This document shows, piece after piece, positions 1 to 7,209 of a DNA stretch of 23,528 nucleotides. Location of the stretch: assembly GCA_036524675.1 (NCBI GenBank), contig DATDBU010000191.1, positions 1 through 23,528 on the forward strand. Reading direction: 5' to 3'. How positions within the stretch are numbered: the stretch's first letter is position 1; every line of letters starts with the position of its first letter. The position numbers and the translations under genes were made by a program. This DNA comes from DATDAW01 sp036524675 (GTDB taxonomy: Bacteria; Verrucomicrobiota; Verrucomicrobiia; Chthoniobacterales; DASVRZ01). Below the pieces are notes generated by a model. The model had not been told where the DNA came from. It saw only the letters and a program-made list of their open reading frames with translations, and did no database searches.

Positions 1-44
1 TTTCCTTGCCCAGCGGCCGGTCCGCTGCATAGTAGGAGTCCGAC

Positions 45-64
45 TTTTCAGGCGGCTCTGAAAA
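45..64 (+). other. Perfect stem-loop directly 5' of the tRNA
   Basis: TTTTCAG (45-51) and CTGAAAA (58-64) form a perfect 7-bp stem with a 6-nt loop, ending one base before the first tRNA base. A second, 5-bp hairpin lies at 12-26. The stem-loop could be a leader or processing structure, or the end of an upstream transcript. No function can be assigned. Confidence 0.3.
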
Positions 65-65
65 T

Positions 66-141
66 GGGGGTATAGCTCAGTTGGTAGAGCGTCTCGTTCG
101 CAATGAGAAGGCCAGGGGTTCGAATCCCCTTACCTCCACCA
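66..141 (+). tRNA. tRNA-Ala (anticodon CGC), CCA encoded
   Basis: A full cloverleaf can be drawn. The acceptor stem is 66-72 with 131-137, the D stem 75-78 with 87-90, the anticodon stem 92-96 with 104-108, and the T stem 114-118 with 126-130 around the loop TTCGAAT. The anticodon loop 97-103 reads TTCGCAA, giving anticodon CGC (99-101), which decodes GCG. Position 3:70 of the acceptor is a G-U pair (68 with 135), the classic alanine identity element, so sequence and anticodon agree. A138 is the discriminator and CCA (139-141) is encoded. Its 3' part from base 112 is the attachment site of the integrated element; because the element carries the same 30 bp, the tRNA stays intact. Confidence 0.95.
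112..141 (+). repeat. attL core (tRNA 3' end copy)
   Basis: These 30 bases, covering the T arm, the 3' acceptor strand and CCA, are identical to 11055-11084. The flanking bases differ on both sides (111 is G against C at 11054; 142 is T against C at 11085), so this is the maximal exact repeat. Confidence 0.9.
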
Positions 142-301
142 TTCCTTAAGTCTCACGGAATGAGTGACTTACAGATTCAGAAATCTTCCGAAATTGCCCA
201 CTAAGGACAAAACTAAGAACACGTCTGCCATTGTATCAGCGTTTCTCTAGGCAGCAACCGGCAGACGAAACGGACCTGCCGGGCAACATCTGGATAAAAC
301 C
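142..301. other. Left end of the element, no gene seen
   Basis: This stretch lies between the left attachment core and the first element gene. I see no supportable ORF. GTCTCACG at 150-157 recurs inverted as CGTGAGAC at 11024-11031 just inside the other end. An 8-mer match between two such stretches could be chance, but integrase arm-binding sites would be expected here. Confidence 0.4.
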
Positions 302-673
302 TCAGAGCTGGTCCTCGACGCAGCTGAATACGTCCAGAGCGCCCCAAACAAAACTCCAGGCGAAGTCTCGGTCAGTAGCCTGCTCGGCCGTTATTGCCAA
401 ATCCTTAAGCCATTGGTCGTAACCCCCGCTGTCGTTGTCATCCCTGAGAGCCTTGTAGACGTCACGCATCGTCTCAAGTTCCAGCGAAGCCGGGTCGGTA
501 GACCAACATTTCAGGGAATCGAGTTCATCGTATTCCGCATGTTGCTTTGCCCAATTTGCACCGCAGGCTGTGCCTGCAACTTTGCTCTTCGAATCATGTT
601 TCTGCTTGCTAGCGCGCAAGCGGGCAATGGTGCTTTTCAGGTCTTCGTCTTCTGTGTTCATATTCATGCGCAT
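302..673 (-). CDS. Small acidic hypothetical protein, element cargo
   Basis: I do not recognise this protein. It has about 123 residues, with a charged helical N-terminus rich in Lys, Arg and Glu, then a stretch with regularly placed Gly, Trp, Ala and Glu around GANWAKQHAEYDEL, and an acidic tryptophan-containing C-terminus. No signal peptide or membrane segment is visible. Codon use on this strand looks natural, and opposite-strand ORFs here give low-complexity Cys- and Phe-rich peptides, so this strand is preferred. The start is uncertain: GTG at 679 and ATGs at 673, 667 and 661 are all in frame, and none has a clear Shine-Dalgarno sequence. It is the last gene before attL and diverges from the 916 gene, a common place for accessory genes in integrative elements. 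Confidence 0.55.
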   Translation of the reverse strand: MRMNMNTEDEDLKSTIARLRASKQKHDSKSKVAGTACGANWAKQHAEYDELDSLKCWSTDPASLELETMRDVYKALRDDNDSGGYDQWLKDLAITAEQATDRDFAWSFVWGALDVFSCVEDQL

Positions 674-679
674 ACACAC

Positions 680-827
680 TGCGCTTCATTCTGCCAATAA
701 AGTCTTTTTACTTCCCCCTTGCCATCCGCCTCCACATTCTGGCATTCTTATAAGCGTCACTGCGCGAACAGTGACCGCCCATCTGAACGCTGGACCACGA
801 ATCCAGCGGCGTTAAACTACAGAGTAG
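680..827. promoter_or_regulatory. Divergent intergenic region between two cargo genes
   Basis: The gene ending at 302 reads leftward and the gene at 916 reads rightward, so both promoters should lie between 680 and 915. I could not pick a convincing -35/-10 pair in this part. The right part holds the terminator-like hairpin listed separately. Confidence 0.35.
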
Positions 828-904
828 ATTCCTCAAGCTGGATACCGTGGACGGGTCGTGCCGTCGCGGGAAAGGTTCGCGCCTTCCGGCTTGAGGAATT
901 TTTT
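826..904 (+). terminator. Long-range stem with T tract upstream of a start codon (terminator or attenuator)
   Basis: Bases 828-841 pair with 886-899 over 14 positions with a single G-U; A826 with T901 and G827 with T900 extend it. The 3' arm runs straight into six T residues (899-904). The 44-nt loop (842-885) contains a smaller hairpin of GGAA-AGG against CCTTCC. The structure is an intrinsic terminator in shape and ends 11 bases before the ATG at 916. The only purine-rich Shine-Dalgarno-like bases (GAGGA, 893-897) are inside the 3' arm. It may end a short transcript or attenuate the downstream gene. Confidence 0.5.
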
Positions 905-915
905 GTTAAAATATA

Positions 916-1305
916 ATGACCTCAGAAACAAACACCGTTGAGTTCGACGCCAGCGCGCCGAAAACGAAAATCACCATTGAGCTCTCTGAAGACGTAGCAG
1001 CAAAGCTTCGCGTCATCTGCGACGCGATGGGTTGGACCCTTGAAGAGTGCGTTAACGATTTGTTCAAAGGCGAAATTGCAGGCTGGGAGGGCCGATGGAC
1101 GGATTGGCTCAGCGGCTACCAATTCGGGGACCTGGCCGACCTGAAGCGTGCCTACCGGTTGCTTACAGAGTTAGGCGGTCGGGACAAGGGCGTCCGATTC
1201 GAACAGTCCGCCTCCGGTTCTTGGTCGATAGGCGACCGCAAAAGAACGCGCGATGGGCAGGTCTTCGTGGACCAGGCGCCGCTGGAAATCGCGAAAGCAG
1301 CCTGA
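916..1305 (+). CDS. Hypothetical protein with ribbon-helix-helix-like N-terminal segment
   Basis: A 129-aa cytosolic protein. Residues about 18-52 read as a short beta strand (KITIELSED) followed by two helices separated by a turn (MGWT), the layout of CopG/Arc-type ribbon-helix-helix DNA-binding proteins. I infer this from the pattern and cannot confirm the family. The C-terminal part contains a tryptophan-rich stretch and then a polar, glycine-rich region with no recognised motif. It is the only right-reading gene of the element. The start ATG follows an AT-rich run and lacks a well-spaced Shine-Dalgarno sequence; GAGGA is 18 bases away. It is followed by two hairpins, one overlapping the stop codon. 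It might be a regulator or a cargo protein. Confidence 0.65.
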   Translation: MTSETNTVEFDASAPKTKITIELSEDVAAKLRVICDAMGWTLEECVNDLFKGEIAGWEGRWTDWLSGYQFGDLADLKRAYRLLTELGGRDKGVRFEQSASGSWSIGDRKRTRDGQVFVDQAPLEIAKAA

Positions 1306-1337
1306 CATCCTGTCAGTAAGCCCCGCTACGGGCTTTT
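1302..1337 (+). terminator. Tandem hairpins and intrinsic terminator after the RHH-like gene
   Basis: CTGACA-TCC-TGTCAG (1302-1316) is a perfect 6-bp hairpin that contains the stop codon. AAGCCC (1318-1323) pairs with GGGCTT (1330-1335) and is followed by a short T run. The second hairpin is the likely terminator and separates this gene from the leftward-reading tail gene operon. Confidence 0.6.
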
Positions 1338-1356
1338 GATTTGCGAGTTTGCAGGA

Positions 1357-1566
1357 TTAACCCCGCGCCGGCTCATTCAACCGACGCGGGGTGTGCTCGG
1401 ACCCCATCGAACAATTTTTCTGATGCTCCGGATACTCCGGCCATTCATCCATGGAGCGATAGCCAGATAAGGCGGCCAGGACGTCAGCCATGCGCTCCTC
1501 GAGAAGGAGCGAAAAGTCAGCTCTTAGCTGCTTGTAATCGCTGCGCAAATTCTTCCGCGTGCTCAT
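1357..1566 (-). CDS. Small hypothetical phage protein coupled to the tape measure gene
   Basis: A 69-aa protein with a charged helical N-terminal half (rich in Arg, Leu and Glu up to about residue 35) and a polar C-terminus ending in a basic stretch. The ATG overlaps the tape measure stop codon in an ATGA arrangement (1563-1566), which indicates translational coupling and supports the start. I do not recognise the family. Its place directly after a tape measure gene is one where small tail proteins are often found, but that is only a positional hint. The 3' end of the gene folds into a strong stem-loop. Confidence 0.65.
   Translation of the reverse strand: MSTRKNLRSDYKQLRADFSLLLEERMADVLAALSGYRSMDEWPEYPEHQKNCSMGSEHTPRRLNEPARG
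1360..1392 (-). terminator. GC-rich stem-loop at the end of the tail gene operon
   Basis: ACCCCGCGCCGG (1360-1371) pairs with CCGACGCGGGGT (1381-1392) over 12 bp with one G-U, with a 9-nt loop. On the minus strand the stem ends at the stop codon of the 69-aa ORF. No T tract follows, so it may be a transcript-end stabiliser or a weak terminator. Confidence 0.45.
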
Positions 1567-4559
1567 CGCAAGAGTCCCTGCTGACGGATGGTCGTCAGTT
1601 CCTCGCGGACGCCACGAAGTTCGGCGAGCACCTCGCGAGAGGTTTCCGATTCAGCAGCGGTAGCCTGCGTGAGTTCTGGGAGAGTAAAGTTGGCCAGAAA
1701 ATCACGAATCGTGGCGTTGTCGTTCTGCGGTTGCAATTTCTCGAGGCGTTCCCGGCCTTTATCCTGGATGCGTAGATTTTTTTCTGCTTCCCGCTTGCGG
1801 ATCTGGTCGAAGCGCAGTTGGTCGATGAAGCTAAGATTGTCGCCGCGCTCGCTTGTCCGGCGCAGTCTGCGGGCTTCGATGAATGCGGATTCGTCGGTCC
1901 CGAGGCCGCTGGCGATGGCAGTGGCGATGTCGCCGGGGGTGATCTGTGTGCCGGCGGGGCGATTGAGTTGTTGACCTAGATAGTCGTTGTAAACGCCGGA
2001 GTTGAGCGCGCCCATGGCGGCCTCGGCGTTTGCGACGTTTAGACCCATCTGGCCGACGTTGTAGGCGTCGGTTTTCATGGCTTTGTCCCAGTATTGGTCT
2101 TCGCTTAGCTGGCGGGGACCGTCGTAGGCATCGGGCGAGCGGTCGTAGGCGTCCGGATGCTGCTGGTAGGCGTCGGGATTGTTTTTGTAGGAGCGGCCTT
2201 CCTCCATGCGGGCCCGGGCTTTGGCGTCGGCGTTGAGTTGGGCGGCCGCAGCGGCGTTCTTTTCGGCTTCGGCCCGGCGCTCGACTTCGTTGGCCATTTC
2301 GCGCTCGGCCGCTAACTGTTGCTGGGCGAGTGCCTGAATTTCTTTCTTGGTCGCCAGTTCGTCCCGGACTTTCTCGAGGTGCTGAGCTGAAACCTGGTCG
2401 CCTTCGGCGCGGGCTTGTTCGATCTGGCGTTCGATCTGGAGGAGTTCTGCGGAGATGGTTGCTTGTTGGCGAAGGAATGCTGCTTCAGCCTGGAGTTGCG
2501 CGGCGATAGCTGGGTTGCGCTCGAGTTTGGCTAGGCGCTCGGCTTCTTCGGCTTTCTCGCGTTCACTCCTGAGCGCTTGCTGGTCGACCTGGAGAATTTC
2601 CTTTTTGGTCTGCAGTTCTTCCTTGGTTTTGGAGAGCTTGGAGGCGGTTGCGGCGTCACCGAGTTGGATGGCCTCGTAAATCTGCTGTTCGATCGCGTGA
2701 ATCTGACCGGCGACATTGGCTTGCTCGGAGAGGATGTCGGCTTCCTGTTGCAGGCCGGCCGCGGTGAGCTGGCTTGCGCGCTGGCGAAGTTCGGCTTCGG
2801 TCTCAGTGCCTGTCGCGATGCGTTGTTGCGCCTCAAGTTCCTGCTGACGCAGGGAGAGTGTATTGGCCAGTTCCGTGTTGCCGTCGGCGACTGCGGCCTG
2901 AATTTCCCGGTGGATGTCGGCGATCTGGCGGTTGGATGCCTGGATTTGCTCGAGCTGCTGGGCTTCCCGGTCGCGGCCTTGGGCTTGAAGATTGAGGACT
3001 TGAGTACGTTCGCGCTCGGCGTCGAGGGTTAGCTCGGCGTCTGCGAGTTCCCGAGCGTGGATTTCTGCCGTTTCGGCTGCGGTCTCAGCCTGGTTTTCGC
3101 GCTCAACGGTTATTTGTTGGTCGAGCTTGAGCAGGTCTTGCTCGGCTTTTGTCCTCGCAACCGGGTCAGAGATGCCGGCGATTTGAGTCTCGATATTGGC
3201 GCGTTGCCGGAGCATTTCCTGCATCCGGGCTTCACCGTCGAGATTCTTGACGCGGTTTGAATTCTCGATGTCGGTGAGCCGCTGTTGCGCGGCAGCGAGT
3301 TTGCCATAGCTGTCGGTTGACAGCCCGGACGAAGTAGGTACCGACGCTGGCGCTGTCGGCTGTTCGGGGGTCACAGTTACTGACGGCGCTTGTGGCGCCT
3401 CAGGCGCTTCGGGTGCCGATGGTGCAGATGGCTTCGGGGTGAAAGAGCCGGGAATTTCCGATGCCCGCGCGCCCTCCTCCTCGTTTGGCTCTCCTCGGCG
3501 AACGGACTCCCAAATGCGTTTTTGTTTTGTCACTTCGGCTGCCGCACTATCTTTAAGTGCTGCTTCCAGCTTCCTATCCTGCTCGGCATTCCTGCGAGCC
3601 ATCTCTTGCCCGTTAATAGCCCCAAACATTGCGCCCGTCGCATTTTTTGCTTTTGCAACGATATGACTGAAGGTCGCGGAGGCATCGGTCCGAATATGCT
3701 GAAAGCCTGCGAGAAAAACCCGGACCATGCCCGCTGCTCGAGACAGTAAGGTTGCCAACCAGTTGACCGAGTCTTTGCCTTCTGTGCTGGCTGTCCACTT
3801 GGAAAACTCTCCCGTAATCTCCTTAACCGTCGGAAGGAGAGAATTTCCCAGGGTTCGCTGTATTTGCGCGAAGTTATCCTGGAGCGTCGACGCCATTCCC
3901 GCGGCAGTCTGGGACTGCTCCTCCATCATGTTATTGAATTTTCCACCCTCGCTGGTCAAAGCCACGAAGGCTTGTTCTAGCATCGGGAATGTAATCCGGC
4001 CTTCGCTGGCGAGCTTTTTGATTTCGCCTTCGGTGACGCCAAGTTGTTTCGCGAACTCCTGAATGACCGGAATGCCCCGACCGACGAGCTGATTGATGTC
4101 CTCTGCAAACAGCGTGCCTTGGACTTTGGCTTTGCCGAAGATTTCCGCAATTTCTCCAAGAGGCGCACCAATGGCGCTGGAGACATCGCCGATCTGGCGA
4201 AGCTTCGGAATGAGTTGGTCTGCGCTGACACCGAAGGCTAGCAGCAACCTCGATGCGTTGGCTAATTCGTCGAGCTGAAAGGGAGTCGCGGCAGCGAATT
4301 TGCCGAGATCCTCCATGAGTTGTTTGGCCTGCTCAGCAGAGCCCAGCATGGTCTTGAACGCCGTTTGCAGCGACTCGTATTTCGCTGTCGTATCGAACAG
4401 GCTCTTTGTAAACGCGACCACGGCCCCGACGCTGAACGCCGCCGCGACCGTCCGCTGAAAGTCGCCAGAGAATTTGGCGCCATCGGCGCGCATTCGCTCC
4501 AGGCCGGTCTTTGCACCGCTGCTATCAACTCCGGTTGTGATCTGGATTTGGTTAGCCAT
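1563..4559 (-). CDS. Phage tail tape measure protein
   Basis: A 998-aa protein. Residues about 1-270 match the conserved N-terminal tape measure domain, with a helical region around TPFQLDELANASRLLLAFG, the stretch GRGIPVIQEFAKQLG and the following SEGRITFPMLEQAF. In tailed phages this protein sets tail length and helps DNA ejection. A Pro/Ala/Glu-rich linker (about 360-410) follows, then several hundred residues of alternating Ala, Glu, Gln, Lys and Arg heptads that should form long coiled coils (about 420-800). A short triple PDAY repeat lies near 815-835. I see no strong membrane segment and no lysozyme or peptidase domain in the C-terminus. It starts 5 bp after the previous stop codon. 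It is full length for the family, and no frame break is visible. Confidence 0.92.
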   Translation of the reverse strand: MANQIQITTGVDSSGAKTGLERMRADGAKFSGDFQRTVAAAFSVGAVVAFTKSLFDTTAKYESLQTAFKTMLGSAEQAKQLMEDLGKFAAATPFQLDELANASRLLLAFGVSADQLIPKLRQIGDVSSAIGAPLGEIAEIFGKAKVQGTLFAEDINQLVGRGIPVIQEFAKQLGVTEGEIKKLASEGRITFPMLEQAFVALTSEGGKFNNMMEEQSQTAAGMASTLQDNFAQIQRTLGNSLLPTVKEITGEFSKWTASTEGKDSVNWLATLLSRAAGMVRVFLAGFQHIRTDASATFSHIVAKAKNATGAMFGAINGQEMARRNAEQDRKLEAALKDSAAAEVTKQKRIWESVRRGEPNEEEGARASEIPGSFTPKPSAPSAPEAPEAPQAPSVTVTPEQPTAPASVPTSSGLSTDSYGKLAAAQQRLTDIENSNRVKNLDGEARMQEMLRQRANIETQIAGISDPVARTKAEQDLLKLDQQITVERENQAETAAETAEIHARELADAELTLDAERERTQVLNLQAQGRDREAQQLEQIQASNRQIADIHREIQAAVADGNTELANTLSLRQQELEAQQRIATGTETEAELRQRASQLTAAGLQQEADILSEQANVAGQIHAIEQQIYEAIQLGDAATASKLSKTKEELQTKKEILQVDQQALRSEREKAEEAERLAKLERNPAIAAQLQAEAAFLRQQATISAELLQIERQIEQARAEGDQVSAQHLEKVRDELATKKEIQALAQQQLAAEREMANEVERRAEAEKNAAAAAQLNADAKARARMEEGRSYKNNPDAYQQHPDAYDRSPDAYDGPRQLSEDQYWDKAMKTDAYNVGQMGLNVANAEAAMGALNSGVYNDYLGQQLNRPAGTQITPGDIATAIASGLGTDESAFIEARRLRRTSERGDNLSFIDQLRFDQIRKREAEKNLRIQDKGRERLEKLQPQNDNATIRDFLANFTLPELTQATAAESETSREVLAELRGVREELTTIRQQGLLR

Positions 4560-4564
4560 AAATT

Positions 4565-5239
4565 TTAGGCCAGGATGAATTTCGTGATGCTATGGGCAGT
4601 CCAGTTGGTCGGGTAAATCGGGTCCGCCGACAGGCCGCTCATCAGATTGAAGACGGACTTCCACGCCGGCCCGCGCTCATCAGACTCAATCCCGAATGAC
4701 TGGACAAACAACTGCTCGGCCTTCTCCACCTCCGCGAGAGTTTTTCCAACCTTCTCGACAATCCGCCGCCGGATTTCCTCCAATGTCGGCGCGGCCTCCG
4801 CTGCGACCTTTTGACGGGCAGCATGAATCTGCGACCGAAGCTGCGAGTTGGCCACCCGGATTGACTCCCGAGACCGAGCGGCGGCTTGGAGCGCGGCGAG
4901 ATTTTCATCGTCGGGATTGCGCTGGTATTCTTCCTGCCTGGCCTTAATCAATTTGTCCGCGATCTGCGGCGAATGGGCTTCGATTTGCTGGCTCAGCGCC
5001 ACGTGACGTTTGTGAAGGCCGACGAGCGACTTCCGTTCCTCCGGCGAGTAAATTTCCGACACCGGCACGTCACGCAAAATTGCGGCAAGGCTTGCCGCCG
5101 GCGTCGAGTATTGCTCGATGAGCTTAAAGCCGCTTCCGCTTGTCATCCGGAGCTCGGGGTGGGTCCCACGGGGCGATTGCGTCTTGCCGGCGGCAACGTC
5201 GAGAAGTTCCTGTGCGTCGTTTTCTTCAAGTTGAGGCAT
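4565..5239 (-). CDS. Hypothetical phage protein between head protease and tape measure
   Basis: A 224-aa soluble protein with no signal peptide or membrane segment. The middle (about 60-180) is strongly helical and charged, with heptad-like Leu/Ala spacing that suggests a coiled coil or helical bundle. The C-terminal 40 residues contain two tryptophans and are more globular (around GPAWKSVFNLMSGL). I do not recognise the family. The position, after a head maturation protease and before a tape measure gene, is where capsid or tail-connector genes usually lie, but the sequence does not look like a major capsid protein. It starts 16 bp after the protease stop and is clearly in the same operon. 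Confidence 0.75.
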   Translation of the reverse strand: MPQLEENDAQELLDVAAGKTQSPRGTHPELRMTSGSGFKLIEQYSTPAASLAAILRDVPVSEIYSPEERKSLVGLHKRHVALSQQIEAHSPQIADKLIKARQEEYQRNPDDENLAALQAAARSRESIRVANSQLRSQIHAARQKVAAEAAPTLEEIRRRIVEKVGKTLAEVEKAEQLFVQSFGIESDERGPAWKSVFNLMSGLSADPIYPTNWTAHSITKFILA

Positions 5240-5255
5240 AATTTTTCGAAAGTGG

Positions 5256-6254
5256 TTAGCGGTTGTTGAGAGTGCGTTGGTCGTAAGCGCGGGCTGCGCG
5301 TTCGAGTTGCGGGCCTTGGTCCGCGAGCATCTTGCTGCGGGTTATTGGGTCGGCGCTTTGGTAGCGAGTCCACAATTCTTCGTCCGCGTTGAGATTTTCC
5401 ACGTCTTGCGGGTCTTTTTGGACCGGCCGGATGCCGCGGGCTGCGAGCTGCTCAGCGGCCTTTTGGGCCGCGCTGGTCTCACGGGCCGCGGCAGCATTCA
5501 TAAGGGCTTCAGCGCCGTGCCTGGCGACGAGAGTGGTCCGTTCAGCAGGTCCGGCGCTAACAAACTTTGCCCAAGCCTCAAAATCGGGCGTTGTGGGCGT
5601 TGGCGCGGTCAGCTTTGCCTCGAGGTCCGCGATGCGGGCCAGGGCGGTGGCCAGCTCGGTCGAAGATTTCATCACTGGCGGCGCATTCCGGAAGGAGCTT
5701 AGATCAAATGTGGCTGCGGCTTTGACCGGGTCCGTGATTTCGTCGATGAAGCCGTATTCCTGAGCTTCGGCCGATGTGAACCAGGTCTCTTCGTCCATCG
5801 CGGCGCCAATTTCCTCCTCGTCCTTGCCGGTTTTCTGGGAGTATGCCGCGACGATGGATGCCCTCATTTTGTCCATGACATCGGCCATTTTGCGCAGATC
5901 GCGCGAGTCGCCTCCGACCAATCCGGATGGATTATGAATCATCCAAAGCCCGTTTTCGGCCATTTTGACGGTTTTGCCGCTCATCGCGATGTAAGTGGCC
6001 ATACTGGCTGCGATGCCATCGATTTGGACGGTCACGCCGGCTTTGTGGCGCTTGAGAGCGTTGAAAATTGCGTTTCCCTCAATGATTGAGCCACCGGGAG
6101 AGTTGATCCGGAGCAGGATGGGCTTGTTCCCAATGGCTTTGAGGTCCGCGAGAAATTGTTTCGCCGAGACGCCCCACCCGCCTATCTCGTCGTAGATCGA
6201 GATTTCCGCTTCAGTCGAGTTAGCGGCGTTGCGGATGGAATACCAGCATTTCAT
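5256..6254 (-). CDS. ClpP-like (S14/S49-type) phage head maturation protease
   Basis: A 332-aa protein. Residues 46-62 (PILLRINSPGGSIIEGN) carry the oxyanion-region SPGG motif, IAASMAT (81-87) holds the catalytic Ser84, MIHNPSG (105-111) holds His107, and an acidic residue near MDEETWF (153-159) could complete the triad. This is the classic order of ClpP-related capsid proteases, which cleave the scaffold or capsid precursor during prohead maturation. Residues from about 190 onward form a charged helical and then disordered tail with a coiled-coil-like stretch, resembling the scaffold-type extensions found on some of these proteases (inference). The start overlaps the previous gene's stop (6251-6254, ATGA). 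The capsid gene such a protease would normally serve is not visible nearby, which is odd. Confidence 0.9.
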   Translation of the reverse strand: MKCWYSIRNAANSTEAEISIYDEIGGWGVSAKQFLADLKAIGNKPILLRINSPGGSIIEGNAIFNALKRHKAGVTVQIDGIAASMATYIAMSGKTVKMAENGLWMIHNPSGLVGGDSRDLRKMADVMDKMRASIVAAYSQKTGKDEEEIGAAMDEETWFTSAEAQEYGFIDEITDPVKAAATFDLSSFRNAPPVMKSSTELATALARIADLEAKLTAPTPTTPDFEAWAKFVSAGPAERTTLVARHGAEALMNAAAARETSAAQKAAEQLAARGIRPVQKDPQDVENLNADEELWTRYQSADPITRSKMLADQGPQLERAARAYDQRTLNNR

Positions 6255-6676
6255 AGCTGCACCGCCTCTCCGCTCAACGAGAAAATCGGGACACGCCGGG
6301 TCTGACCGTGCTCGCCAATCTCAGCCTCGCCATCTTCGGCGAAAATCCGCTTGAGCACGACCGGTTCGCCGCTTGGGGCGAGGTAAACCGTCCGCCCCAG
6401 GAAGTCTGACAGCTCGCCAGCAGCCGATTGGTAGAATGGAGCAACTCGATTGCTCCCGAAAGCTTCTCTGGCCGCCTCCCGCTCCTCGGCTGGAGCTAGT
6501 CGATCGATCAGTTGGTAGCCTGCCAAAATATCGTAGAGCGCGAGCTGCTTGACCAAGGCGACCGGCCGCGGCGCGATTGCGGAGAATGCCCGTATCACCA
6601 CCCGGGCATCGAGGTGAAGGACTGACGCAATGCTAGCGCACAGCTCCGTTTTACCAAATAATCGAGTAGGAATCAT
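6251..6676 (-). CDS. Hypothetical protein upstream of the head protease
   Basis: About 142 residues from the ATG at 6676. The reading frame continues open to a GTG at 6769, but the extra 31 residues are Cys-rich and unlike the rest, and no Shine-Dalgarno sequence favours either start. The protein begins with a helical part that includes two Ala-Leu-Val-rich helices, then a loop region, then short beta strands near the C-terminus (VYLAPSGEPVVLKRIF). I do not recognise the family. It is the first gene after the repeat cluster and overlaps the protease gene by four bases, so it leads the structural operon. Its content does not suggest a portal or terminase protein. Confidence 0.65.
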   Translation of the reverse strand: MIPTRLFGKTELCASIASVLHLDARVVIRAFSAIAPRPVALVKQLALYDILAGYQLIDRLAPAEEREAAREAFGSNRVAPFYQSAAGELSDFLGRTVYLAPSGEPVVLKRIFAEDGEAEIGEHGQTRRVPIFSLSGEAVQL

Positions 6677-7010
6677 GTCTGCAACGTTCGCATCAAGGGT
6701 CAAACATGTCGATGTGTTTTTATCGAAATCGCAGGCTAATATCCATGGAGATACATGGAAGGTTATCACCGTGCATAGACGTGCACTGATAGGAGACTAA
6801 TTGAGACAATGACGGCTCTACAAAGCCGCCGAGGTGCTCGGCATAACCGCCGACATTCGGCTGGGTGTCAGCAAGGTGTCAGGTATCAGGCGGACAATTC
6901 CTTTTTTGAGGTGACGCGTGCGAAAAGGGCGAGGGTCACCTTCACCGTTCCCTCTGGAGAATTCCAAGGAGACTCCCCGCCGGTGGGGGTGGTTCGGGCT
7001 TCCGATGTCG
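6677..7010. promoter_or_regulatory. Gene-poor stretch between repeat cluster and structural operon
   Basis: I support no gene here. AGGTGAC (6909-6915) and GTCACCT (6935-6941) form a 7-bp dyad, and a GC-rich palindromic stretch lies at 6973-6990. A promoter for the leftward structural operon should be here, and the dyad is an operator candidate. A right-reading ORF of 78 codons covers part of it but runs into the repeats and looks accidental. Confidence 0.35.
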
Positions 7011-7205
7011 CTTCGTTTACCGTTTACACGCCCTTAGGGAAGTAAACGGTAAACGAAGGTAAACGATTTGGTAAACGATAGGTAAACGAACGCCATGTTT
7101 ACAAGGGAGAGTCCGGTAAACGATAGGTAAACGAGAGTAAACCAACGTCGTTTTTCTGGTAAACGAAGTGCCTAATTTTGGGGCGCTTTCGTTTACTTCG
7201 TTTAC
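7011..7205. repeat. GTAAACG iteron-like cluster, candidate replication origin
   Basis: Twelve exact copies of the 7-mer GTAAACG/CGTTTAC occur in 195 bp. Eight are in the GTAAACG orientation (starting at 7042, 7049, 7059, 7071, 7082, 7116, 7127 and 7159) and four in the CGTTTAC orientation (7014, 7021, 7190 and 7199). Near copies start at 7096 and 7137. Several spacings are 10-12 bp, close to one helical turn. The outermost copies on each side are doubled and inverted relative to the centre. The cluster starts directly after the stop codon of the initiator-type helicase gene, whose product ends in a winged helix. This is the expected layout of a theta-type origin with iterons, and known phage-inducible islands place their origin just 3' of rep. 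An operator array for a repressor is the alternative. Confidence 0.7.
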
Positions 7206-7209
7206 CTGA

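Noticed and set aside
912..917. TATAAT as a promoter -10 element for the 129-aa gene
   Set aside because: It overlaps the start codon itself, so transcription from it would begin after the ATG, and no suitable downstream start is evident. It more likely reflects the AT-rich stretch following the hairpin.
6809..7045. 78-codon right-reading ORF next to the repeat cluster
   Set aside because: It ends inside the repeats, has no clear ribosome binding site and shows no domain. Another frame here reads LYKAAEVLGIT, which looks like a piece of a helix-turn-helix protein, but it is too short to support a pseudogene call.
7011..7205. CRISPR array
   Set aside because: The repeat unit is only 7 bp, occurs in both orientations and has irregular short spacing. 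There are no spacers and no cas genes.
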